Assembly: GCA_004298065.1 (NCBI GenBank)
Contig: SCRL01000053.1
Coordinates: 1-52,687 of the forward strand
DNA from: Gammaproteobacteria bacterium
GTDB taxonomy: Bacteria; Pseudomonadota; Gammaproteobacteria; Acidiferrobacterales; Sulfurifustaceae
Direction of reading: 5' to 3'
Length of the DNA stretch: 52,687 nucleotides
Shown here: positions 12,229-19,850 of the stretch, one piece after another
Position numbering within the stretch: position 1 is the stretch's first letter
Layout of the letters: each line of letters opens with the position of its first letter
Notes under the pieces: generated by a model
Database searches by the model: none
Told to the model about the DNA's origin: nothing
Seen by the model: the letters and a program-made list of their open reading frames with translations, nothing else
Made by a program: the position numbers and the translations under genes

Positions 12229-13050
12229 ATGCTCGACCGAAATCAGTCCTCCATTGGCGTCTTTGATTCTGGGGTAGGCGGCGTGTCGGTGCTCAAGGCA
12301 CTCCAAAGCGCGCTCCCGGACGAGAGCTTCATCTATGCGGCAGATTCCGCTAACGCGCCATACGGCGACAAATCGAAGGCTTTCATCGAAGCGCGAACAT
12401 CGGCAATGGCTAGCTTCTTGGCCCAAGCCAAAGTGAAAGCCATCGTAGTCGCCTGCAACACCGCCACGGTAGTCGCCGTGGAGGCTCTGCGAGCTAACTA
12501 CTCAATCCCCGTAATAGCCATGGAGCCGGCCATCAAGCCCGCCGTCCAGATCACCCGGTCCGGGGTGGTGGGTGTCCTGGCGACCGAAAGAACGCTTGAA
12601 AGCCCCGCGCTCGCAAACCTGTGTCGCCTCTACGGAGAGACCGTAGAAATCGTTCTCCAGCCCTGTCCCGGCTTGGTCGAGCAGGTTGAGCGGGGTGAAG
12701 CCGAAGCGGAAGTCACGCATCGACTATTGCGATCTTATATTGGTCCCCTGTTAGCGAGAGGCGCAGACACCATCGTCCTGGGGTGCACCCACTACGTGTT
12801 TCTAATGGCCCAAATCCGGAAAATTGTGGGGCCAGGAATTACCATTGTGGAATCGTCCGCGGCCGTCGCTCGTCAACTGGAGCGTCGGTTGTCTGAAAGT
12901 CGGAAGCTGGCGGATGGTCGGGGAAACTCGGAAATGAAGTTCTTTACCACGGGCCCGGTTAACCAAGCCCAAGCCGTCATCTCTGAGTTGTGGGGAGCAA
13001 GCGTCCATGTTCAGGCTATCGAAGCTCCTGACGTCCGCACAGTGGCTTAA
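12229..13050 (+). CDS. murI: Glutamate racemase (cassette-borne)
   Basis: MurI interconverts L- and D-glutamate to supply D-Glu for peptidoglycan. The 273-residue protein has the family motifs: 'GVFDSGVGG' near residues 10-18, 'NAPYGDKS', the first catalytic cysteine in 'VACNTAT' (Cys76) and the second in 'LGCTHY' (Cys186). The racemase should be complete and active. I chose the ATG giving 'MLDRNQSSIG'; the open frame begins earlier but that part runs through the attC-1 hairpin. The TAA stop lies inside the left core of attC-2 (GCTTAAC), a typical cassette arrangement. Whether the cell has another, chromosomal murI cannot be told from this window. Confidence 0.92.
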   Translation: MLDRNQSSIGVFDSGVGGVSVLKALQSALPDESFIYAADSANAPYGDKSKAFIEARTSAMASFLAQAKVKAIVVACNTATVVAVEALRANYSIPVIAMEPAIKPAVQITRSGVVGVLATERTLESPALANLCRLYGETVEIVLQPCPGLVEQVERGEAEAEVTHRLLRSYIGPLLARGADTIVLGCTHYVFLMAQIRKIVGPGITIVESSAAVARQLERRLSESRKLADGRGNSEMKFFTTGPVNQAQAVISELWGASVHVQAIEAPDVRTVA

Positions 13051-13098
13051 CCAGGCAATCGAGCGGACGCTTCAGCGCCGCTCATCGGCGTGTTAGGC
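13045..13098 (+). other. attC recombination site 2
   Basis: This is a short canonical site: left core GCTTAAC at 13045-13051, right core GTTAGGC at 13092-13098. The inner stem GAGCGG-A-CGC pairs with GCGCCGCTC, leaving one unpaired A, the extrahelical base that directs integrase to the bottom strand. The murI stop codon lies in the left core. Confidence 0.85.
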
Positions 13099-13123
13099 CT
13101 CTTGTTGGAAGAAGGAACCAGCC

Positions 13124-13570
13124 ATGCAGATAGTCAGAGCTACCTCAGCGGACATCCAAGCACTTAGTGAGCTACTGGGCGTCCTGTTTGCGCAGGAGGC
13201 GGAGTTCACCCCGGACCATGAGGCCCAGGCAAAGGGGCTTTCGGCCATTATTAACAGTCCGGGAACTGGACTTGTACTGGTGGCAAGGCAAGGGGAGGAA
13301 GCTGTGGGAATGGTGACGCTGCTGTTTACGGTATCCACCGCTTTAGGTGAACGAGTGGCCTTACTTGAGGACATGGTAGTGCGTGAACGCGTTCGGGGAG
13401 AAGGGATCGGGTCACGGCTCCTGGCACAGGCCATTACGGTGGCAAGAACGGAAGGCTGCAAGCGAATCACCCTGCTGACGGATGGGACCAACCGCGCGGC
13501 ACAAGGATTCTACGAAAAGCACGGATTTGTACTGTCGAGCATGGTGCCTATGCGCTTGCCCCTCGGGTAA
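13124..13570 (+). CDS. GNAT-family N-acetyltransferase (cassette-borne)
   Basis: This 148-residue protein is a single GNAT domain that would transfer an acetyl group from acetyl-CoA to an amine. It starts with 'VRATSADIQALSELL' and has the acetyl-CoA pyrophosphate-binding loop 'RERVRGEGIGSRLL' near residues 86-99. It ends with the usual 'AAQGFYEKHGF' motif. The substrate is unknown; members found in integron cassettes include antibiotic-modifying enzymes, but nothing here indicates that activity. A good ribosome site (GAAGGA) lies ahead of the ATG. It occupies the third cassette, starting 31 bases after the predicted cassette boundary. Confidence 0.88.
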   Translation: MQIVRATSADIQALSELLGVLFAQEAEFTPDHEAQAKGLSAIINSPGTGLVLVARQGEEAVGMVTLLFTVSTALGERVALLEDMVVRERVRGEGIGSRLLAQAITVARTEGCKRITLLTDGTNRAAQGFYEKHGFVLSSMVPMRLPLG

Positions 13571-13621
13571 GGCCGTATACAAAGAGGGGCGGTGGCGGAG
13601 AATGTGGGGCACATAGTACCG

Positions 13622-13685
13622 ACCTAACAAGTCGTTGCAGCCGACACGCCCGAAGCGGGCGCGTGGTTGAACTCCAGTGTTACCG
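13622..13685 (+). other. attC recombination site 3 and right junction of the array
   Basis: The left core ACCTAAC at 13622-13628 is followed by AAGTCGTTGCAGCCGAC and a GC-rich hairpin around CGCCCG/CGGGCG. The right arm GGTTGAACTCCAGTG resembles many integron sites. The crossover G is 13679; the following TTACCG belongs to the chromosome and departs from GTTRRRY, as expected at the end of an array. Confidence 0.78.
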
Positions 13686-14660
13686 CTCCACGAGCTCGAA
13701 ATAGAGCAGCAGCGTCCGCTGCACGAACAGGTCGTTGTTGTCACTCACCATGAAGAAGCGGTTGCCTTGATGGCGCGCGAGGCCCTCGAAGTTGTCGAGG
13801 CGGTAACCCTCTAGCGTGTTAAGTATCGCCACCGTTTCCAACGACGCGGCTGAATCGCCCTCGCCGACGAGGGTGGCGATGCGCAATGCCACCGCGCGCT
13901 CGATTACCCCGACGTCACGTTCCAGGATCAGCACGCGGCCATCGCCCAGGCATTCGATCTCCGAGGGTAAGAGCTTGCCCAGGAGCGGAACCGGCCATGA
14001 CCTGCCATCGAGCCGGTAGACGCGGTTAATGCCCTCGCGCTCGTTCACCAATGGCTTTTCCGGCATCGTCAACACACCGAGCTTTTCGTCCACGCACACC
14101 GATTCGAGCATCTTGTTGTCGCTGCGATAGTTCTTGCGCTCATTAAGCGGTGCGGGCAGCGGATAGTCGCTGAGCCGAGTACCGTCGGGACGGAAGCGGG
14201 CGATGCGCGGCAGGCGCTCGAAGCTCACCACCAGTTCGGCATCTCCCGAACGGCCGTTGCGTCCGTTGAGGATGTCGAGCCCTTCGGAATCGGCGCGCTT
14301 GCCTTTGAGTGGCTTGCCTTCCGCATCGCGCAGCGGCACGGCCTTGAGCAGGTCCAGGCCGGTGAGACGGCCATCGCGAAACTGCGGACGCAGGTGGAAC
14401 AACGCGCCCTTGTCCGAAATCGCGTAGAGCACGCCAGCGTCATCGTCCCATGCGAGCCCCGAGAGCTGCGACAGGCGCAGCCCGTTCACTTTGAGATCGG
14501 GCAGATCGAGCATGCCCAGCGGGCGCAGGCGCGCGGCGGGTTGCGGTGCGTGCACCGATTCCGCGAGCTGCACGGGACGGGTCTTGAGCGGGATGACGTC
14601 ATCCGCCACGGCGCCGGAGGAGGCGAGCAGCAGACAGACGAGATAGAACGTTTGTTTCAT
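13680..14660 (-). CDS. Secreted esterase-like protein of the phytase-like family
   Basis: The 326-residue protein starts with a clear Sec signal peptide (MKQTFYLVCLLLASSGAVA) and then a beta-propeller-like sequence. 'QLSGLAWDDDAGVLYAISD' near the start and 'LDNFEGLARHQGNRFFMVSDN' near the end are typical of the phytase-like/esterase-like family (Pfam Phytase-like). These proteins are exported; actual substrates are rarely known, so no specific activity is claimed. It is transcribed away from the parvulin gene's terminator, and its stop codon TAA abuts the right end of the cassette array. The ribosome site is weak because the leader coincides with that terminator. Confidence 0.75.
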   Translation of the reverse strand: MKQTFYLVCLLLASSGAVADDVIPLKTRPVQLAESVHAPQPAARLRPLGMLDLPDLKVNGLRLSQLSGLAWDDDAGVLYAISDKGALFHLRPQFRDGRLTGLDLLKAVPLRDAEGKPLKGKRADSEGLDILNGRNGRSGDAELVVSFERLPRIARFRPDGTRLSDYPLPAPLNERKNYRSDNKMLESVCVDEKLGVLTMPEKPLVNEREGINRVYRLDGRSWPVPLLGKLLPSEIECLGDGRVLILERDVGVIERAVALRIATLVGEGDSAASLETVAILNTLEGYRLDNFEGLARHQGNRFFMVSDNNDLFVQRTLLLYFELVER

Positions 14661-14668
14661 ACCACTGC

Positions 14669-14701
14669 TAAAAAACCAATCCCGCCGGGTGGCGGGATTG
14701 G
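14669..14701 (-). terminator. Rho-independent terminator after the parvulin gene
   Basis: On the minus strand a perfect 11-bp stem (CCAATCCCGCC / GGCGGGATTGG) with loop ACCC is followed by six T. It sits between the parvulin gene and the phytase-like gene, so the latter needs its own promoter or read-through. Confidence 0.92.
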
Positions 14702-14713
14702 TCGGTTCGAGCG

Positions 14714-15550
14714 TCAGTTGTAGCTGACCTTGGCCTTGGACTTGAGCTCCTTCGCCAGCGCCTCGACGCGCTCATCCTGAATCTTGCGGTGCAGGTTAGC
14801 ACGGGCGCGTTTGTCGGCGACGAATTCCTCGAAGTTCGGGATCTTGAGCGGGCGGGCGTCGTCCATCTTGATGATGTGGAAGCCGTAGTCGGTCTTGACC
14901 GGCGCGGCCGATACCTGGCCCTTCTTGAGCGCCGTGACGCCCTCGAAGAACTCCGGCACCACCATGCCCTGGTTGATCCAGTCGAGGTCGCCGCCTTTCT
15001 TGCCGGTCTGCACGTCGAGCGACTTGGTCTTGGCGAGCGCGCCGAAGTTGCCGCCCTTCTTGAGCTGCTCGATGATGGCCTTGGCCTCGTCCTCGGTCTT
15101 CACCAGGATGTGGCGCACCTTGTATTCGGTCTTGTGGGTCTTCTCGACTTCCTGCTGGAAGCGCTTCTTGAGGTCCTCGTCCGTCACCGGCTGGTCCTTC
15201 AGGGCCTTGCGGATCGCGGCCTGCACCAGGATGTTCTCGCGCACGCGCTTCATCAGCAGGTAATTGTCCGGCTCCTGGTCGAGCTTGTTCTCGACCGCGT
15301 ATTGCGACAGCACGATGCGATCGATCATCTCGTTCAGCACCACCTGCTTTTCCTTCTCCTTGTCCACGATCGGCTCCTGCTGCGTCTGGCGCAGGCGCAG
15401 GTAGTTCTCGTAGTCGCGCTCGGTGATGGCCTCGCCGTTGACGGTGGCCAGCGTCTTGCCGGTGTCCGGGGCTTTCTTGCCGCAGGCGGCGAGCAGGCCG
15501 AGCGCGACGATGAGCGCGAGCACGAGTGGCAGGGGGCGTTTGAGCGACAT
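14714..15550 (-). CDS. Parvulin-type peptidyl-prolyl isomerase lipoprotein
   Basis: The 278-residue protein has a lipoprotein signal with lipobox 'LLAAC' (Cys about residue 22). A SurA/PrsA-like N-terminal chaperone region is followed by a parvulin domain running from 'YKVRHILVKTEDEAKAII' to 'YGFHIIKMDDARP'. It would be a membrane-anchored periplasmic foldase helping exported proteins fold. It resembles the EpsD/PrsA-like single-parvulin proteins found downstream of yciB-yciI-bolA in many gammaproteobacteria. It lies 29 bases after bolA and ends at a strong terminator, so it is probably the last gene of the yciB operon. Confidence 0.88.
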   Translation of the reverse strand: MSLKRPLPLVLALIVALGLLAACGKKAPDTGKTLATVNGEAITERDYENYLRLRQTQQEPIVDKEKEKQVVLNEMIDRIVLSQYAVENKLDQEPDNYLLMKRVRENILVQAAIRKALKDQPVTDEDLKKRFQQEVEKTHKTEYKVRHILVKTEDEAKAIIEQLKKGGNFGALAKTKSLDVQTGKKGGDLDWINQGMVVPEFFEGVTALKKGQVSAAPVKTDYGFHIIKMDDARPLKIPNFEEFVADKRARANLHRKIQDERVEALAKELKSKAKVSYN

Positions 15551-15579
15551 GGTTTTTCCTCTGTTGGTATGCGCGAAGT

Positions 15580-15849
15580 TTACGATTCCCCGGGCGTCAG
15601 TGCACGCACGCTGAGGGCGTGGACGTCGGTTTTCATGAGTTCGCCGAGGGCCTCGTACACCAGCCGGTGGCGTTGGATCGGGTTGAGCCCCTCGAAGCGG
15701 ACGGAGACGATGGTGACGGCGAAGTGCCCACCGCTGCGCGCACCGGCGTGGCCGGCGTGCTTGCTGCTTTCGTCGATGATTTCGAGGCGCTCGGGGGCGA
15801 GCGTTTCGCGCAACTTAGCCTCGATGCGGGAAACCCTGTCGGCAGTCAC
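15580..15849 (-). CDS. bolA: BolA-family protein
   Basis: An 89-residue BolA/IbaG-type protein. BolA proteins work with monothiol glutaredoxins in iron-sulfur cluster handling, and some act as transcription regulators. The class II KH-like fold is recognisable from '[23 protein letters not shown]' followed by '[15 protein letters not shown]' and the conserved '[12 protein letters not shown]' end, which carries the invariant His. The start overlaps the yciI stop by four bases (ATGA), so it is translated with yciI. Whether it is the BolA or the IbaG subgroup cannot be decided by eye. Confidence 0.92.
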   Translation of the reverse strand: MTADRVSRIEAKLRETLAPERLEIIDESSKHAGHAGARSGGHFAVTIVSVRFEGLNPIQRHRLVYEALGELMKTDVHALSVRALTPGES

Positions 15850-16145
15850 GGCAACACCTTGCGGAACGGTTTGACCTCGACGCCGGCATAGACGCCGGCG
15901 GCGACGTAGGGATCGGCGTCGGCCCAGGCGCGCGCGGCCGCGAGCGAGTCGAACTCGGCGACGATCAGGCTGCCGCTGAAACCGGCCGGGCCGGGGTCGT
16001 TGCTGTCCACCGCCGGGAACGGGCCGGCGAGCACCAGCCGGCCCTCGTCTTGCAACGCCTTCAGGCGCGCGAGGTGCGCCGGGCGCGCGGCGAGCCGCTG
16101 CGGCAGGCTGCCGGCAACATCGGTTCCGTGGATGGCGTAGAGCAT
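15846..16145 (-). CDS. yciI: YciI-family protein
   Basis: A 99-residue YciI-like protein (ferredoxin-like alpha/beta barrel family). It carries the typical '[20 protein letters not shown]' and '[12 protein letters not shown]' segments, with the conserved His and Asp that line the putative active site. The biochemical role is not established, although relatives are suggested to have hydrolase or dehydrochlorinase-like chemistry. The start and stop overlap yciB and bolA by a few bases each, making yciB-yciI-bolA a tightly coupled unit, as in other gammaproteobacteria. Confidence 0.92.
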   Translation of the reverse strand: MLYAIHGTDVAGSLPQRLAARPAHLARLKALQDEGRLVLAGPFPAVDSNDPGPAGFSGSLIVAEFDSLAAARAWADADPYVAAGVYAGVEVKPFRKVLP

Positions 16146-16705
16146 CAGGCCCCGGGTTTTTCCTGCACGTGGCGCGCGAGGTAGAACGCCTGCACGACGA
16201 CGAAGGCGAGCGTGAGGCCCATCAGGCCGAAGACCTTGAAGTTGACCCAGGTGGCGGTGCGCGCGGCTTCGTCGAGGTCGAGACCGTAATAGAACGCGAC
16301 ATAGAGATTGAGCGCGCCGAGAAAAGCGAAGAACAGCCCCCAGACGAAATTCAGCCGCCGCCAGACGGCGTCCGGCAGCGCCACGTGCGTTCCCAGCATG
16401 CGCTGGATCAGCGTGCGACGGTTCAGGTGGCTGCCGAGCGTGAGCGCGCCGAGGATCCAGTACACGAGCGTCGGCTTCCATTTAATAAAGGTGTCATTGT
16501 GCAACGCGAGCGTAAGCCCGCCGAATACCGCGATCACGCCCAGCGTGACGAGGTGCATGGTCTCGAAGCGGCGGTGCTTGAGCCAGTAGCCCCCGACCTG
16601 GACGAACGAGGCGACGATGGCGACCGCGGTGGCGACGTAAATGTCGTAAAACTTGAACGCCGCGAAGAACAGCAGCAGCGGGAACAGGTCGTAAAGGAAT
16701 TTCAT
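16145..16705 (-). CDS. yciB: YciB inner-membrane protein (septation protein A family)
   Basis: A 186-residue integral membrane protein with about five hydrophobic helices, beginning '[21 protein letters not shown]' (first 20 residues diagnostic of YciB/IspA). YciB acts in envelope maintenance and cell division in E. coli and Shigella. The charged loop '[19 protein letters not shown]' is well conserved in the family. The start is the ATG immediately before KFLYDLFP; the open frame reaching upstream is not supported. It is the first gene of the leftward yciB-yciI-bolA-parvulin unit and is divergent from the trpH-like gene. Confidence 0.93.
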   Translation of the reverse strand: MKFLYDLFPLLLFFAAFKFYDIYVATAVAIVASFVQVGGYWLKHRRFETMHLVTLGVIAVFGGLTLALHNDTFIKWKPTLVYWILGALTLGSHLNRRTLIQRMLGTHVALPDAVWRRLNFVWGLFFAFLGALNLYVAFYYGLDLDEAARTATWVNFKVFGLMGLTLAFVVVQAFYLARHVQEKPGA

Positions 16706-16829
16706 CCGTGGATGCAGGGGTGTAAACGGCGGATATTGTGGCATTTCCACGCCGGACCGGGCAAGACACGCTGACCACCGCCGCGCGGCCATGTAAGATT
16801 GGCGCTCTTCGGCCGGTTTAAATCATCGC

Positions 16830-17690
16830 TTGCGTTACGACCTGCACACCCACAGCCTGCATTCCGACGGCACGCTCGCGCCGACGGAGCTGGTGCGGCG
16901 CGCGTGCGCCAACGGCGTCGAGGTGCTGGCGCTCACCGACCACGACGTGACCGACGGCCTGGCCGAGGCCGCCGTCGCGGCGCACGGGTTCGGCTTGACG
17001 TTCATTCCAGGTGTCGAGATTTCCGTCACCTGGATGAACCAGACCCTGCATATCGTCGGGCTCAATATCGATCCGGCGCACCCCGAGCTGCAGGCGGGCC
17101 TCGCCGGCTTGCGCGAGTTCCGTCACTGGCGCGCGCAGGAGATCGACCGGCGCCTGGCGAAGAAGCGCATCGTCGGCGCGCTCGACGGTGCAGCGCGCCA
17201 CGCGAAGGGCGCCATCCTGTCGCGCACGCACTTCGCGCGGTTCCTGGTCGAACAGCGGCACGCGCGCGACATGGCCCAGGCCTTTAAGCTGTTCCTCGCG
17301 CGCGGCAAGCCGGCGCACGTGCCGGGTCGCTGGGCGCCGCTCGGCGATGCCGTGCGCTGGATTCGCGGTGCCGGCGGTGTCGCGGTGATCGCGCACCCCG
17401 CGCGCTACAAGCTCACGGCCGGCAAGCTCCGGAAGCTGCTCGGCGAATTTCGCGACTGCGGCGGCCAGGCGATCGAGGTCGTCGCCGGTCGCCACGATGC
17501 CGAAACCGCGCGCCATTTCGCTGCCGTCGCGCAGGAACACGGCCTGCTGGCATCGGCCGGTTCCGACTACCACGGCCCCGAAAATGGGTGGGGCGATCTC
17601 GGCCGGGTGGCGCCATTGCCCGATGGCTGCACGCCGGTATGGGAGGCATGGACGGCCCGACAGCCGGCGCCGGTCGCGCGCGCGTGTTGA
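16830..17690 (+). CDS. trpH: PHP-domain phosphoesterase, TrpH/RNase AM (YciV) type
   Basis: A 286-residue PHP-superfamily metal-dependent phosphatase. The metal ligands appear as 'DLHTHSLHSDG' at residues 4-14, 'LTDHD', 'PGVEIS' (Glu), 'IAHPARY' and the C-terminal 'GSDYHGP'. E. coli YciV (RNase AM) hydrolyses 3',5'-nucleoside bisphosphates and trims 5' ends of rRNA. The start is a TTG just before RYDLHTHS, since any ATG is too far away or missing; there is no strong ribosome site. It heads the classical trpH-yciO-scpAB-rluB neighbourhood. Confidence 0.9.
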   Translation: MRYDLHTHSLHSDGTLAPTELVRRACANGVEVLALTDHDVTDGLAEAAVAAHGFGLTFIPGVEISVTWMNQTLHIVGLNIDPAHPELQAGLAGLREFRHWRAQEIDRRLAKKRIVGALDGAARHAKGAILSRTHFARFLVEQRHARDMAQAFKLFLARGKPAHVPGRWAPLGDAVRWIRGAGGVAVIAHPARYKLTAGKLRKLLGEFRDCGGQAIEVVAGRHDAETARHFAAVAQEHGLLASAGSDYHGPENGWGDLGRVAPLPDGCTPVWEAWTARQPAPVARAC

Positions 17691-17757
17691 CGGCCGGCCG
17701 CGCGGGCGCGCAAGATGCGCCAGTCGTAGCCGACTCACACCAACTACCGGAGGCGTT

Positions 17758-18429
17758 ATGGAACAAGTCGATGTGGTGGTGGAATCCGTGCGGAGTTTTC
17801 TGATGCAACTGGGTGAATTCCTGCCGAAGCTGTTGGGCGTCGTCGTGATCCTCGTCGTCGGCTGGCTCGTGGCCAAGCTGCTCGCGGTGATCGTGGTGCG
17901 CGGGCTCAAGCTTGTGAACTTCAACGTTATCACCGAACGCGCCGGGCTCGACGGGTTCCTGCGCCAGGGCGGGGTGCGTAAGTCGACCATCGATATCCTC
18001 GGCATCCTGGTCTACTGGCTGGTGATCCTGGTGACGCTGCTCGCGGCGTTCAATACCCTGGGGCTCACGGTCGTTTCCGATCTGTTCAGCAAGATCACGC
18101 TGTTCATCCCGCACGTGATCGTGGCCGTGCTGATCCTCGCCATCGGCCTCTATTTCGCGCGTTTCGTGGCCGACGCCGTCACCGCCTACGCCAAGAACGT
18201 CGGTATCGAAGACGGCGTGTTCGTGGGACGGGCGGCGTACTACGCCATCATGGTGTTCGTCGTGCTCATCGCCCTCGACCAGGTGCAGGTGGGCGGCGAG
18301 ATCGTGCGCTTCACCTATTACGCGCTCCTCGGTGGCGCGGTGCTGGCGCTCGCCATCGCCTTCGGGCTCGGCGGCCAGAAGTGGGCCTCGGGGCAGATCG
18401 AAAAGCTGACGGAAAAAAAGAAAAAGTAG
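17758..18429 (+). CDS. Small mechanosensitive-channel-like membrane protein (TM-helix repeat)
   Basis: A 223-residue protein with about four or five hydrophobic helices. It contains the conserved TM-helix repeat found in CmpX and MscS relatives ('LPKLLGVVVILVVGWLVAKL' and later 'IPHVIVAVLILAIGLYFARF', then 'GLGGQKWASGQ'). It lacks the large soluble beta domain of MscS, so a role as a channel is uncertain. The C-terminus is lysine-rich. The ATG is preceded by CCGGAGG, a strong ribosome site. It lies between trpH and yciO and is closed by its own terminator-like hairpin, which suggests a separate transcript. Confidence 0.82.
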   Translation: MEQVDVVVESVRSFLMQLGEFLPKLLGVVVILVVGWLVAKLLAVIVVRGLKLVNFNVITERAGLDGFLRQGGVRKSTIDILGILVYWLVILVTLLAAFNTLGLTVVSDLFSKITLFIPHVIVAVLILAIGLYFARFVADAVTAYAKNVGIEDGVFVGRAAYYAIMVFVVLIALDQVQVGGEIVRFTYYALLGGAVLALAIAFGLGGQKWASGQIEKLTEKKKK

Positions 18430-18451
18430 CCGCCGGCACTCTGGCGGTCGA

Positions 18452-18477
18452 GAATGGGGGCGCAAGCCCCCATTTTC
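18452..18477 (+). terminator. Terminator-like hairpin between channel-like gene and yciO
   Basis: A stem AATGGGGGC / GCCCCCATT with a GCAA tetraloop is followed by TTC. The T-run is short (four T including the stem), so termination may be partial, which would allow read-through into yciO 11 bases later. Confidence 0.65.
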
Positions 18478-18487
18478 ATTACGCACC

Positions 18488-19126
18488 ATGGCCCAGTATT
18501 TCCAGATACACCCGACCCACCCGCAGCCGCGCCTCGTGAAGCGCGCGGTCGAGATCGTGCGCGCCGGCGGCGTGATCGTCTATCCCACCGATTCGAGCTA
18601 CGCGCTCGGTTGCGCCCTGGGCGACAAGGGCGCGATGGAGCGCATCCGCCGCATCCGCCGCGTGGACGACGATCATCATTTCACGCTCGTGTGCCGCGAC
18701 CTCTCCGAGCTTTCGCAGTACGCGCGCGTGACCAACGCCGATTACCGCGTGCTCAAGGCTGCCACGCCCGGGGCGTACACCTTCATTTTGCCCGCGACGC
18801 GCGAGGTGCCGCGGCGTCTGCAGCACCCGAAACGCAAGACCATCGGCCTGCGCGTGCCGGACCACGTCATCGCGCAGGCGCTGCTCGCGGAACTCGGCGA
18901 GCCGCTCATGAGCTCAACGCTGATCCTCCCCGGCGAGTTGTTGCCGACGAGCGACCCGGAGGAAATCCGCGAACGCCTGGAGCACGACGTCGATCTGGTG
19001 CTCGATGGCGGTCCCTGTGGTCTTGAGCCGACGACCGTGGTCGTGCTCGACGACGGGCGCGCCACCGTGGTACGCGAGGGCCGGGGGAGTGCCGCGCCAT
19101 TTTCGGTCGCCGCCGCGCGCGCGTGA
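18488..19126 (+). CDS. yciO: YciO, Sua5/YrdC/TsaC-family protein
   Basis: A 212-residue member of the YrdC/Sua5 family. YrdC (TsaC) makes threonylcarbamoyl-AMP for the t6A modification of tRNA. YciO is a close paralogue whose exact role in vivo is less settled. The family nucleotide-binding elements are present: 'GGVIVYPTDSSYALGCALGD' near residue 28 and 'KRKTIGLRVPDH'. The neighbourhood (trpH upstream, scpA/scpB/rluB downstream) is that of yciO rather than tsaC. The ribosome site is weak. Confidence 0.9.
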   Translation: MAQYFQIHPTHPQPRLVKRAVEIVRAGGVIVYPTDSSYALGCALGDKGAMERIRRIRRVDDDHHFTLVCRDLSELSQYARVTNADYRVLKAATPGAYTFILPATREVPRRLQHPKRKTIGLRVPDHVIAQALLAELGEPLMSSTLILPGELLPTSDPEEIRERLEHDVDLVLDGGPCGLEPTTVVVLDDGRATVVREGRGSAAPFSVAAARA

Positions 19127-19189
19127 GCGCCGGGTACACCGGCGCGAACGCCGGTACAAGCGGGCACCGGCGCCTGATATAATTTCCCG

Positions 19190-19846
19190 ATGTCAGAGCT
19201 GAGTCTGCCGCAGGTCATTGCCGTCGCCATCCTGCCGGTCCTGTTCGCCATCACTCTCCACGAAGTCGCCCACGGCTGGGTCGCCAAGCGTTTCGGCGAC
19301 CCCACGGCCCAGCGTCTTGGCCGGCTCACGCTCAATCCGCTCAAGCACATCGACCTCATTGGCACGGTGCTGATTCCGGCGCTGTTGCTGCTGCTCAAGG
19401 CCGGGTTCCTGTTCGGCTGGGCCAAGCCGGTGCCGGTGACCTGGGAAAACCTGCGCCACCCCAAGCGCGACATGGTGTTCGTCGCCGCCGCCGGGCCGGC
19501 GGCCAACCTGCTCATGGCGCTGTTCTGGGGCGGGGTGGCGAAGCTTGGAAGCGTCCTGCCGGCCACGGCCGACTGGGCGGCGGTGCCGATGCAGCTCATG
19601 GGCGAGATCGGGATCACGATCAACGTGTTGTTGATGGTATTCAACCTGCTGCCGCTGCCGCCGCTCGACGGCGGGCGCGTGGCCGTGGGGCTGCTGCCGG
19701 GGCCGCTCGCGTGGCGGCTGTCGCGCGTCGAACCGTACGGGTTTTTCATCCTGCTCGGCCTCATGGCCTTCGGCCTGCTCTGGTTCATCGTCCAGCCGGC
19801 GGTGAGTATCGTCACCGCGCTCGTGCGGCTCGTGGTGGGACTCTAG
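19190..19846 (+). CDS. Site-2 protease family membrane metalloprotease
   Basis: A 218-residue, multi-helix membrane protein of peptidase family M50. The zinc motif 'HEVAH' is at residues 24-28 within the first helix, and the third ligand motif appears as 'LPLPPLDGGRV' near the C-terminal third. It is the small (YwhC/Rip-like) form without PDZ domains. Substrates are unknown; such enzymes cut proteins within the membrane. It lies four bases before trpS, a location conserved in many beta- and gammaproteobacteria, and probably starts the protease-trpS-scpA-scpB-rluB unit. Confidence 0.9.
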   Translation: MSELSLPQVIAVAILPVLFAITLHEVAHGWVAKRFGDPTAQRLGRLTLNPLKHIDLIGTVLIPALLLLLKAGFLFGWAKPVPVTWENLRHPKRDMVFVAAAGPAANLLMALFWGGVAKLGSVLPATADWAAVPMQLMGEIGITINVLLMVFNLLPLPPLDGGRVAVGLLPGPLAWRLSRVEPYGFFILLGLMAFGLLWFIVQPAVSIVTALVRLVVGL

Positions 19847-19850
19847 CGAT

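Larger units (their letters stand above)
11274..13679 (+). mobile_element. Integrase-less integron cassette array (CALIN-like), three cassettes
   Basis: Three consecutive units each begin with a shared start and end in an attC-like hairpin. The starts are TTGGGCCTC at 11274, TCAGGCCTC at 12202 and TTAGGCCTC at 13093. Predicted crossover points (after the G of the right core) give cassettes 11274-12201, 12202-13092 and 13093-13679. All genes are on the plus strand and each cassette carries one gene, the standard cassette layout. No tyrosine recombinase (intI) is present in the window. The right junction G|TTACCG falls exactly at the stop codon of the neighbouring minus-strand gene, as expected for insertion at a secondary G|TT site. 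The left end is less certain. Confidence 0.8.
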
